DNA of 42,590 bases. Origin: a virus. The stretch covers positions 1 to 42,590 of the IMG/VR virus record IMGVR_UViG_3300047321_000105; one strand, given 5' to 3'. The notes under the pieces are model-generated. The model was not told the origin of the DNA, did no database searches, and saw only the letters and a program-made list of their open reading frames with translations. Below are positions 30,509 through 37,731 of the stretch, piece after piece. Each line of letters begins with the position of its first letter. Position 1 is the stretch's first letter. The position numbers and the translations under genes are program-made.

Positions 30509-31104
30509 ATCTAATTCAACAGTTTGACGATGTACTGAAGAAGCTCCAGGCGGTTGGCGTTAAGGGCCTCATCGCGGGGGGCGCTGTACGTGACCACTTG
30601 CTGGGCCGTGCGGTCAAGGACATTGATGTGTTCGTGCCGTACTCGGAAGACATCGAGAGCAAGCTTCAGACAGCCTTCGGGGTCCTGCATGTGAACCCTA
30701 TCATCGCTGCTGAGTACGCTGGAGCTGGCGGTGAAGTGGAGCATGTGTATGAGATTCACGAGTCCACTGACCCGTTCGGTGAGGACTGGAATGCTCCGGT
30801 AAAGCCTCCCGTTCAGGTCATCGTTCTGGCTCCCGGGCTGGACCCTGAAGAGCGTGCAAGGCATCACGACTTTGGCATCTGCCAGTGCTGGTATCTGGGC
30901 AACGGCCAGTTCCAACAGACGCTGGCATTCACGAACGACATGATGCACCAGCGGTTCACCCTCAGCCACTGTGAAGACCAGCAGCAGTTTGACCGCTCGA
31001 TGCGCCGCTGGTCCCGCTTCTCGGAACGGTTCGCAGGGTTCTACCTGTATGTGCCGATTGAGTTCATGGAGTTCAACCAGGGAGAGCGAGTTGCCCATCT
31101 TTGA
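30505..31104 (+). CDS. Nucleotidyltransferase, polyA-polymerase/CCA-head type
   Basis: A 199-residue protein whose N-terminus, LIAGGAVRDHLLGRAVKDID, is the signature of the class II CCA-adding and poly(A) polymerase head (Gly-rich loop, then the first catalytic Asp-x-Asp in DIDVFV). It lacks the long C-terminal tRNA-binding body of CCA enzymes, so the substrate is unknown. Nucleotide transfer to RNA, protein or small molecules is possible, as is a defence or counter-defence role. ATGA overlap with the previous gene puts it in the middle operon. Confidence 0.75.
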   Translation: MNLIQQFDDVLKKLQAVGVKGLIAGGAVRDHLLGRAVKDIDVFVPYSEDIESKLQTAFGVLHVNPIIAAEYAGAGGEVEHVYEIHESTDPFGEDWNAPVKPPVQVIVLAPGLDPEERARHHDFGICQCWYLGNGQFQQTLAFTNDMMHQRFTLSHCEDQQQFDRSMRRWSRFSERFAGFYLYVPIEFMEFNQGERVAHL

Positions 31105-31240
31105 AGTGGTCCAATGGGGCCGATGCAGCCGCAGGCAGATGGTTGAAGCGGAGACCAAAGAGGAAGCTGAGGATGCCGTTGAGCGTGAGGACTGGTCCTA
31201 CGACTTTGACTGCGAAGATGGCGAGACCTTCGAGCTTTGA
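31091..31240 (+). CDS. 49-aa acidic protein, TTG start
   Basis: TTG at 31091 with GGGAGAG about 6 bases upstream, overlapping the nucleotidyltransferase end. The C-terminal half is strongly acidic (EAETKEEAEDAVEREDWSYD). A helix of this type plus a beta start, PIFEVVQWGRCS, is common in small phage proteins. It overlaps the exonuclease start (TTGA). Confidence 0.55.
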   Translation: MPIFEVVQWGRCSRRQMVEAETKEEAEDAVEREDWSYDFDCEDGETFEL

Positions 31241-32040
31241 CCACAACGCTGCTGATTGACGCGGACATTGTGGCCTTCAAGATTGCCTCCACGGCACAGA
31301 AGGTCTTCAAGTTCGAAAACGAAGAGACAGGCGCAGTCACCGAATGCATTCAGTTAGAAGACTGGGAAGAGACAGCCCCACGTCTTGATGTATTGATGGC
31401 TGAGTACCTGGAAACGACCAAGGCGGATGACCTCATCATCTGTCTGTCATGTCCCACCGAAGAAGGTTGGCGCATTGGTATCTACCCGGAGTACAAGGCG
31501 AACCGCGACTACTCGAAGCGCCCGGTCTACCTCAGTGCCTGTAAGGACTACCTCGCTGAGAAGTACCGCAGCTATCGCAAGCCCACGATGGAAGCAGACG
31601 ACATCATGGGCATCCTCTCCACGCATCCCACACTGGTCCCCGGCAAGCGAATCATCGTGTCCGAAGACAAGGATATGCAGACCATCCCCGGATGGCTCTG
31701 GAACCCTGCTAAGGACCCGAAGCCGCGCCTCATTGATGAACATCACGCCAACTACTTCCACCTCTACCAGGCTCTCATCGGTGACACCACTGATGGATAC
31801 AAGGGATGCCCTGGGATTGGTCCTAAGAAGGCTGAGCCGATTCTGGAGGCGCACTGCCACGAGACCAAGCATGACAGCAGCTTTGACGTGGAGGGCGCAT
31901 GGGAATCCATCGTGGCCACCTACGCGAAGAAGGGGCTGACTGAAGAGGACGCATTGCTTCAGGCGCGGCTGGCGCGCATCTGCCGCGCTAGTGATTATGA
32001 CTTCAAGAAACAGGAAGTGATTCTTTGGAAACCGCAGTAA
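31237..32040 (+). CDS. 5'-3' exonuclease, T7 gp6-like
   Basis: A 267-residue FEN/5'-nuclease-fold enzyme. LLIDADIVAFKIAST opens the fold, acidic metal-binding clusters follow (MEADDIMG, SEDKDMQ), and the helix-hairpin-helix-like GDTTDGYKGCPGIGPKKAE is the DNA-binding signature. It removes RNA primers and degrades host DNA. It starts with TTG overlapping the upstream stop. Position between DNA polymerase and structural genes matches T7 gp6. Confidence 0.93.
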   Translation: MTTTLLIDADIVAFKIASTAQKVFKFENEETGAVTECIQLEDWEETAPRLDVLMAEYLETTKADDLIICLSCPTEEGWRIGIYPEYKANRDYSKRPVYLSACKDYLAEKYRSYRKPTMEADDIMGILSTHPTLVPGKRIIVSEDKDMQTIPGWLWNPAKDPKPRLIDEHHANYFHLYQALIGDTTDGYKGCPGIGPKKAEPILEAHCHETKHDSSFDVEGAWESIVATYAKKGLTEEDALLQARLARICRASDYDFKKQEVILWKPQ

Positions 32041-32183
32041 AGAACAGCAAGACCTGTCTGGACTGCACCCACGGGAAGCTGAACCTCAGCAATGGGGCCG
32101 TGTGGTGCATCAAGCAGGAACGTGAGATTGTCCAGTGGTTCACCACTCCCGGCAAATGTGTTGATTACAAGGACCAAGCTTGA
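32025..32183 (+). CDS. 52-aa Cys-rich (zinc-ribbon-like) protein, TTG start
   Basis: TTG at 32025 inside the exonuclease end, AGGAAG 8 bases upstream. CLDC near residue 11, a WC in the middle and KCVDY near the end give four Cys spaced as in small phage zinc-ribbon proteins. Its stop overlaps the next TTG start. Function unknown. Confidence 0.55.
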   Translation: METAVKNSKTCLDCTHGKLNLSNGAVWCIKQEREIVQWFTTPGKCVDYKDQA

Positions 32184-32647
32184 GCCAAGAACGAGACTGC
32201 AACACCTGTGCGAACCACACACAAGCCCGTTCGCTGGATGACATCCCGAATGTTTGCTGGGGATGTACCAGCTCGGAAACCCGTGGAGGTTCTGTGCTGC
32301 CCAAGTGGAAGCCGATTGAGTTCGTCAATCCAGCGCCGACAGCAACCGAGTATCTCGCGTTCAAGCGGGAGATTCAGGAGCAGGAGGCGGCTCTTCAGCA
32401 GGAAGTCCTTCAGCCGATGGTGGACGCACTCCAGCGGCAAATCGGCGGGGCTCACTACAAGGGCCTGAAGATTCAGCCGATGGAGTACTCAGTGGCCAAT
32501 GGGCTCAACGCCTGTGCCCATACGGCTATCAAGTACATCACCCGCAAGAAGGGCGATAAGGCCAAGCGCCTGGAAGACCTGGACAAGGCCATCCATTCGA
32601 TTGAGCTGTACAAGCAGTTCATTCAGGATGGACTTTTGGAAGACTGA
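32180..32647 (+). CDS. DUF3310 protein (T7 gp1.7-related), with N-terminal Cys motif
   Basis: A 155-residue protein with TTG start. C-terminal block GGAHYKGLKIQPMEYSVANG, then TAIKYITRKKGDKAKRLEDL, matches the DUF3310 domain, a phage family linked to T7 gp1.7 nucleotide kinase. The N-terminus has CNTCANH and CWGC, a likely zinc site not needed in the domain family. A nucleotide-metabolism role is probable but unproven. Last gene before the late promoter. Confidence 0.8.
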   Translation: MSQERDCNTCANHTQARSLDDIPNVCWGCTSSETRGGSVLPKWKPIEFVNPAPTATEYLAFKREIQEQEAALQQEVLQPMVDALQRQIGGAHYKGLKIQPMEYSVANGLNACAHTAIKYITRKKGDKAKRLEDLDKAIHSIELYKQFIQDGLLED

Positions 32648-32697
32648 GGGGAAGCCGGGGAACCAATAGCAGTAAGGTTTTCCGGCTTTCGCAGTTC

Positions 32698-32719
32698 TAA
32701 AAACCCACTCTCGCTCTAC
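32698..32719 (+). promoter_or_regulatory. Phage RNA polymerase promoter P5 (late)
   Basis: TAAAAACCCACTCTCGCTCT with G32713 as predicted +1, between middle and structural genes. It appears to drive the whole late region. I found no further copies to the right, unlike T7 with several late promoters. Confidence 0.85.
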
Positions 32720-32755
32720 GCCAATTTTGCAATGTCTTAATGATACTGAGGCGTA

Positions 32756-32947
32756 ATGTCCGATTCACTCTCCCTCCGCATTGGCAGCCTCATCACGCTT
32801 GACCTCCTGAAGGCGCTTGATGAGCTGTACCCCCTTAGCCTCCCCGACCCTAAAGATTCCCCAGCGGAACTCTGGATAAAGGTCGGAGAGCGCCGCTTAG
32901 TCGAAGTCCTGTATGCGAAGTATGCAGAGGCTAACGACCCCTCCTGA
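32756..32947 (+). CDS. 63-aa hypothetical, first late gene
   Basis: The first frame after promoter P5, with GAGG before the ATG. Helical acidic protein (LITLDLLKALDELYPLSLPD, then AELWIKVGERRLVEVL). No family was recognised. Its position is like that of T7 gene 6.5/6.7 small late proteins. Confidence 0.55.
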   Translation: MSDSLSLRIGSLITLDLLKALDELYPLSLPDPKDSPAELWIKVGERRLVEVLYAKYAEANDPS

Positions 32948-32959
32948 GGTTACCTTCCC

Positions 32960-33172
32960 ATGTGCATGTCCGCTCCTAGTGGTCCGAAGCAACAGACGGT
33001 TGCACCAGCACAGTCCCCCAATCCGATGGCGAACCCTGATAGCACCCCCAACAGTTCAACTGTAGGTGGCGCACGGGCAGCTTCGACTGGGCGTAATGCG
33101 CTTCGTATTGACCTGACCCAGCCCGCTCCAGCAGCATCAGCCGCTAACGGCCTCACCATTCCGCAAGGATGA
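32960..33172 (+). CDS. Small virion protein, gp6.7/gp7.3-like (putative)
   Basis: A 70-residue Pro/Ala/Ser/Asn-rich protein starting MCMSAPSGPK with GRNALRIDL and a C-terminal NGLTIPQG. Proteins with an MC start and a GR-x-x-L-x-I motif directly before the portal gene are common in podoviruses and include T7 gp7.3-like tail-assembly proteins. It overlaps the portal start by 4 bases. Disordered by composition. Confidence 0.6.
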   Translation: MCMSAPSGPKQQTVAPAQSPNPMANPDSTPNSSTVGGARAASTGRNALRIDLTQPAPAASAANGLTIPQG

Positions 33173-34731
33173 GCGAAGCTGACGGCAGTCTCCGGGGACG
33201 CTATGACAAACTGAGCGGTGACCGGTACGCGTTCCTGGAACGTGGACGTGACTGCGCTAGGCTGACCATCCCCACCTTGCTTCCCCCTGAGGGCTCCACG
33301 AGTGCCACGAAGTTCCGCACCCCGTACCAGTCCTTAGGCGCTCGTGGCGTCAACAACCTCGCAGCCAAGCTCCTTCTCGCTCTGCTTCCGCCTAACTCAC
33401 CGTTCTTTCGCCTAGTGGTCGATGACGTGATGCTGGTGAAGCTCACAGGCCAGAAGGGAATGCGGGCTCAGGTTGAAGATGCATTGAGCAGTATGGAACG
33501 CTCAGTGATGAGCACCATCGAAACAAGTACTATCCGCACCTCTGCATTCGAAGGTCTCAAGCTCCTGCTGGTGACCGGCAATGTTCTCTTCTTCCTGGCA
33601 CCTGAGGGTGGCATGAAGGTATTCCGACTGGACCGCTACGTGGTCAAGCGGGACCCGATGGGGAACGTGCTGGAGATTATCACGAAGGAGAATGTATCGC
33701 CTATGGAACTCCCGGAGAATATCCGGGCGGCTGTCCTGGCGAACAAGACCAACGATGACAACGCGGACATCATTGAAGTCTACACGTGCATCAAGCGCAC
33801 TCTCACGAACTGGGAAGTGTGCCAAGAGGCCAACGGTATCGAACTACCTGATTCCCGTGGCTCGTACCCTCTGGGCAAGTCCCCCTGGATTCCTTTGCGG
33901 TTTATCGCAGTGGATGGGGAAGACTATGGCCGTGGCTTTGTCGAAGAGTATCTGGGTGATATTCAGTCCCTGAACGCTCTCCGTAAGGCCATCGTGCAGG
34001 GGTCCGCAGCAGCCGCTAAGGTTCTCTTCCTGGTCAAGCCGAACTCCACCACGAAGCTCCGTGTTCTCACTGAGAGCGAATCAGGATCGGTGAAGGAAGG
34101 TAATGCCGAAGATGTCACGGTCCTTCAGATGCAGAAGCAGGCTGACTTTGCAGTAGCGAAGCAGACTTGCGACACCATCACTCAAGAGCTTTCATTCGCA
34201 TTCTTGCTCAACACTGCTATCCAGCGGGATGGTGAGCGGGTCACTGCGGAAGAGATTCGTTACATGGCCAATGAGCTGGAGAGTTCTCTGGGCGGTGTCT
34301 ACTCGACACTCAGCCAGGAGTTCCAGCTACCACTCGTACAGCGGGTGATGTTCCAGATGGAGCGCCAGGGGAAACTCCCAACGCTGCCAGCAGGGACCAT
34401 TAAGCCAGCCATCACCACAGGCATTGAAGCCATTGGGCGTGGTAACGACCTCACGAAGCTCCAGCAATTCATGACCTCGCTTGAACAGCTTGGTCCTCAA
34501 GTAGCCCCCACATACGTCAACATGGGTGACCTCATCAAGCGTACCGGTGCATCGCTCGGTATCGACATGAATGGCCTCATCAAGACGGATGAACAGATTG
34601 CAGCCGCAGAGCAGCAGGCTCAGATGCAGAACATGCTTCAGACCCTCGGCCCTAACGCAGTCAATCAGATGGGCGGCCTGGCAAAACAACACATGCAGGG
34701 CGCGCAGCAAGCAGCCCCACAAGGACAGTAA
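33169..34731 (+). CDS. Portal (head-tail connector), T7 gp8-like
   Basis: 520 residues (T7 gp8 is 536). Conserved segments: FRTPYQSLGARGVNNLAAKL near the N-terminus, LLVTGNVLFF, SLNALRKAIVQGSAAAAKVL and ERVTAEEIRYMANELESSLGG in the stem/crown. Twelve copies form the ring at one capsid vertex through which DNA is packed by terminase and to which the tail attaches. It follows the small virion gene with ATGA and is followed by TAATG coupling. Confidence 0.95.
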   Translation: MSEADGSLRGRYDKLSGDRYAFLERGRDCARLTIPTLLPPEGSTSATKFRTPYQSLGARGVNNLAAKLLLALLPPNSPFFRLVVDDVMLVKLTGQKGMRAQVEDALSSMERSVMSTIETSTIRTSAFEGLKLLLVTGNVLFFLAPEGGMKVFRLDRYVVKRDPMGNVLEIITKENVSPMELPENIRAAVLANKTNDDNADIIEVYTCIKRTLTNWEVCQEANGIELPDSRGSYPLGKSPWIPLRFIAVDGEDYGRGFVEEYLGDIQSLNALRKAIVQGSAAAAKVLFLVKPNSTTKLRVLTESESGSVKEGNAEDVTVLQMQKQADFAVAKQTCDTITQELSFAFLLNTAIQRDGERVTAEEIRYMANELESSLGGVYSTLSQEFQLPLVQRVMFQMERQGKLPTLPAGTIKPAITTGIEAIGRGNDLTKLQQFMTSLEQLGPQVAPTYVNMGDLIKRTGASLGIDMNGLIKTDEQIAAAEQQAQMQNMLQTLGPNAVNQMGGLAKQHMQGAQQAAPQGQ

Positions 34732-34880
34732 TGGCAGACGCTATCCCGGCAGCAACAGCCGAAACGAAGGCACCTGAAGCAAAGCCGCAGAAGGGCAGTA
34801 AGCCCCAACCGGTTGAACAGGCTGTGGTCAAGAAGGGCCACAAGCTGGATTCCCACGATGCCCACCGGATGGACCACTGA
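34731..34880 (+). CDS. 49-aa basic/Ala-rich protein between portal and scaffold
   Basis: Coupled on both sides (TAATG before, TGATG after). Ala/Pro/Lys-rich, ending KKGHKLDSHDAHRMDH. Low-complexity and likely disordered. It may be a minor head protein. No family was recognised. Confidence 0.55.
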   Translation: MADAIPAATAETKAPEAKPQKGSKPQPVEQAVVKKGHKLDSHDAHRMDH

Positions 34881-35710
34881 TGAGCGATAAGGCAAACGCA
34901 GCAGCCGACCAGGCCGCAGCAACTCCGCAGCCCGGTACGCCTGAACATGATGCAGCGATGGCTGCAAAGTTTGACGCAGCGAACCCAGCAGCGGTAACGC
35001 CTGAGGCTCCGGTTCGTCCTGAGCATGTCCCGGAGAAGTTCTGGAATGCTGAGACTGGTGTTATTGACACGGCAGCATGGGCTCAGTCCTACAAGGAACT
35101 GGAGCAGAAGCAATCTCAAGGTAAGGATGCCGCCGCTGCGAAACCTGCTGATAGCCAGCAGGCTAGTGCAGATGCATCGCAAAATCAAGATGAGGCTGCG
35201 GCTGCCCTCGCTGGTAAGGGCCTGGACATCAACGCATTTAGTCAGGAGTTCCAAAATAGCGGAGCCCTCTCGGAAGACTCGTATCAGAAGCTGGAAGCCG
35301 CTGGCATTCCCAAGCCGATGGTCGATGCGTACATCTCAGGTCAGCAAGCTCTCGCAGCTCAGGTGCAGGCTCAAGGCTTCGAAGCAGCAGGCGGTAAGGA
35401 GCAGTTCGAACAGATGGTGAAGTGGGCTGCTACTGGCCTCACGCCTGGTGAGATTGCTGCCTATGACGCTGCTGTAACTGGTGGCAGTGTGGACCAGATG
35501 AAGCTCGCTGTGGCTGGCCTTCGTGCCCGCTACGAAGCCGCTAATGGCCGCGAACCTGGTCTACTGGGTGGCAAGCCTGGCAGCGGTAACGCACCTGGCT
35601 ATGCATCGCGCGCCGAGATGACCACGGACATGAAGGACCCGCGCTACGGCAAGGACCCTGCATTCCGCGCTAAGGTCGAAGCCAAGCTTGCAGCCACTAC
35701 GGCCTTCTAA
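34880..35710 (+). CDS. Scaffolding protein, T7 gp9-like
   Basis: A 276-residue acidic, Ala/Gln-rich protein placed between portal and capsid. The N-terminal half is low-complexity with PRPEHVPEKFWN-like features (EAPVRPEHVPEKFWNAETG), and the C-terminal half has helix blocks such as GKEQFEQMVKWAATGLTPGE and an end NAPGYASRAEMTTDM. This fits T7-like capsid assembly scaffolds (T7 gp9 is 307 aa). It guides procapsid assembly and leaves before DNA packing. Confidence 0.9.
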   Translation: MSDKANAAADQAAATPQPGTPEHDAAMAAKFDAANPAAVTPEAPVRPEHVPEKFWNAETGVIDTAAWAQSYKELEQKQSQGKDAAAAKPADSQQASADASQNQDEAAAALAGKGLDINAFSQEFQNSGALSEDSYQKLEAAGIPKPMVDAYISGQQALAAQVQAQGFEAAGGKEQFEQMVKWAATGLTPGEIAAYDAAVTGGSVDQMKLAVAGLRARYEAANGREPGLLGGKPGSGNAPGYASRAEMTTDMKDPRYGKDPAFRAKVEAKLAATTAF

Positions 35711-35712
35711 TC

Positions 35713-35961
35713 ATGGGCTTCCTCCACATGAAGGGTGCTACGGTCAACGCTAGTGGCACCCTCATCGCTACCGCACGTCCCATTGGGACCAACAAGATGG
35801 ACCTGACTAACGCCTCACTGGATCACGGCACGTCCATCCTGTACGGTAACGAGACCATCCCTGTAGCAGAAGCAATTCGCATGGGCCTCCTGTGGCGCGA
35901 CGCTACTGGAACCCTGGTTGAGCTGAATCAGGCTCAGCCTGCAACGCGCACCAACGCTTAA
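35713..35961 (+). CDS. 82-aa hypothetical between scaffold and capsid
   Basis: Starts 2 bases after the scaffold stop. GATVNASGTLIATARPIGTN gives a beta-rich pattern, and the rest contains SILYGNETIPVAEAIRMGLL. T7 has no gene at this position. Late expression and location suggest a head protein, perhaps a decoration or capsid-interacting protein. No family was recognised. Confidence 0.6.
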   Translation: MGFLHMKGATVNASGTLIATARPIGTNKMDLTNASLDHGTSILYGNETIPVAEAIRMGLLWRDATGTLVELNQAQPATRTNA

Positions 35962-36113
35962 CCGCATTACCATCTCAAGCACACCTAGCAAGGAACACTT
36001 GGCCTCCCTGAGGGGAGACAACCATGCACACGTCCGAAGCTCTGCTGTAGCTCTGAAGTGAACCCTCCAAGGCCACCCTCTGGCCGCTCTTCACTCAAGT
36101 AAGGATTTACCAA
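35962..36113. other. Capsid gene leader with two hairpins
   Basis: A 150-bp gap before the capsid gene. CTCCC-TGAG-GGGAG (36004-36017) and GGCCA-CCCTC-TGGCC (36071-36085) form short hairpins without T-runs. AAGGA lies upstream of the ATG. The hairpins may be RNA processing sites or stabilise the capsid message. Confidence 0.4.
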
Positions 36114-37055
36114 ATGTCAGACGCAACAGTCATTCGTCCTGGTCAGGCCAACGGCGCTGGCGCTACCGATGCTCTTTTCCTGAAGGTCTATGGCGGTGAA
36201 GTTCTGACCGCCTTCGAGCAGAACAACATCGTGATGCCGCTGCATACGGTTCGTACCATCAGCTCGGGCAAGTCGGCTCAGTTCCCGGCAACGTGGCGCG
36301 TGAACGCTCGCTACCACACTCCGGGTACGGAAATCGTTGGCCAAGCTTCGAACGTGAACGAACGTGTTATCACGATTGACGACCTGCTGATTGCAGATGC
36401 GTTCATCGCGAACATTGACGAAGCGAAGAACCACTACGATTACCGCTCGAGTTACTCGGCTGAAACGGGCCGCGCTCTCGCAGCGAACTGGGACAAGAAC
36501 GTTCTCCAGGTCATGGCTCTCACGGCTCGCCTCTCGGCAACCGTAACGGGCGCTAACGGTGGCACGCAGCTCACCTCGGCTACCACGCTGTACAAGACCT
36601 CGGCCACGGACCTGGCAGCGGGTATCTACTCGGCTGTCCAAACGTTCGATGAGAAGGACATCCCGGAGACCTCGCAGAAGAACGCGTTCGTTCGCCCGGC
36701 TCAGTACTACCTCCTGGCTCAATCGACGGCTCTCCTGAACCGTGACTGGACTTCGGGCAACGGCGACTACAAGGATGGCAAGATTCTCCAGATTGGTGGG
36801 GCTTACATCCAGAAGACGAACCACCTCCCGAACACCAACGTCACCACGGGTCCGACTGCCTACCAAGGTGACTTCTCGAAGACCGCTTGCGTGGTCACGA
36901 CGAAGGAAGCTGTGGGCACGGTGAAGCTCCTGGACCTCGCTCAGGAAATGCAATACGACATCCGCCGTCAAGGCACGTTGATCGTGAGCAAGTACGCAGT
37001 GGGCCACGGCTCGCTTCGTCCGGAATGCGCGGTTGAGCTGCTGACGACCACGTAA
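36114..37055 (+). CDS. Major capsid protein, T7 gp10-like
   Basis: A 313-residue HK97-fold capsid protein. Conserved blocks: LFLKVYGGEVLTAFEQNNIV, RTISSGKSAQFPATW, TIDDLLIADAFIANIDEAKN and AVGTVKLLDLAQEMQYDIRR. Codon use is the most biased of the window (mostly GGC, CTC, TTC, AAC), as expected for the most abundant protein. AAGGAT stands 10 bases before the ATG. No frameshift extension is obvious. A strong terminator follows. Confidence 0.96.
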   Translation: MSDATVIRPGQANGAGATDALFLKVYGGEVLTAFEQNNIVMPLHTVRTISSGKSAQFPATWRVNARYHTPGTEIVGQASNVNERVITIDDLLIADAFIANIDEAKNHYDYRSSYSAETGRALAANWDKNVLQVMALTARLSATVTGANGGTQLTSATTLYKTSATDLAAGIYSAVQTFDEKDIPETSQKNAFVRPAQYYLLAQSTALLNRDWTSGNGDYKDGKILQIGGAYIQKTNHLPNTNVTTGPTAYQGDFSKTACVVTTKEAVGTVKLLDLAQEMQYDIRRQGTLIVSKYAVGHGSLRPECAVELLTTT

Positions 37056-37071
37056 TTCACGTAGTAACCCT

Positions 37072-37109
37072 AGGGGAGTTCTCTTTAACCGGAGGGCTCC
37101 CCTTTTTTG
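37072..37109 (+). terminator. Late terminator after capsid (T-phi-like)
   Basis: AGGGGAG/CTCCCCT 7-bp stem with an 18-base loop, then six Ts. It is in the same place as the T7 main phage terminator and would lower expression of tail genes relative to capsid. The tail runs into TTTACCCATAG, part of the recurring leader. Confidence 0.85.
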
Positions 37110-37131
37110 TTTACCCATAGAGGATTCCCCA

Positions 37132-37731
37132 ATGGCCTCCGCATTTATGACGGAACTCGAAGCAGTCAATATGTGCCTGGCTGCTATCGGAGAGTCTCCT
37201 GTCAACACCATCACGAACTCTGGGCTGGCTGACGTTGCAGCAGCACGAGCCAAGCTCACGGAACTAAGCCGTACCGTTCAGTCCACGGGCTGGGCCTTCA
37301 ACACGGAACACAAGTTCCCCCTGATGCGCGCCTCCGATGGCACCATCACGCTCCCCACGAATGCTCTGAAGGCATCTATTGACCGCCGCGTGAGTGATGC
37401 TCAGGCGGCTCAGCGTGGTCAGAGCCTGTATGACAAGAAGAACCACACCTACATCTGGGACCGGGACCTGTGTGCTGATTTGGTCTTCTTCCTTGACTGG
37501 GATGAGCTTCCGCAAACGGCTCGCCAGTACATCGCTATCTGCGCAGCTCGGTCCTTCCAGGCCACTGCATTCACCTCAGACACCATCGACAAGCTCACTG
37601 AGGCTGACGAGATGAAGGCCCTCACGGCCCTCAAGGATGCTGAGGGCGACAACGGGGACTACAACATGTTCTACGACAGCTACAGCGTAGTCAGCGCGTG
37701 GGAACGCCCCGATACGGCCCTCCTGTATTAA
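37132..37731 (+). CDS. Tail tubular protein A, T7 gp11-like
   Basis: 199 residues (T7 gp11 is 196). Conserved FMTELEAVNMCLAAIGESPV N-terminus, VQSTGWAFNTE and IWDRDLCADLVFFLDWDELP. Forms the adaptor ring under the portal. TAATG coupling with the next gene. Confidence 0.95.
   Translation: MASAFMTELEAVNMCLAAIGESPVNTITNSGLADVAAARAKLTELSRTVQSTGWAFNTEHKFPLMRASDGTITLPTNALKASIDRRVSDAQAAQRGQSLYDKKNHTYIWDRDLCADLVFFLDWDELPQTARQYIAICAARSFQATAFTSDTIDKLTEADEMKALTALKDAEGDNGDYNMFYDSYSVVSAWERPDTALLY

Noticed and set aside
36117-37259. 380-codon minus-strand frame opposite the capsid gene
   Set aside because: Arises from the strong codon bias of the capsid gene; Arg/Val/Leu-rich translation without family features.
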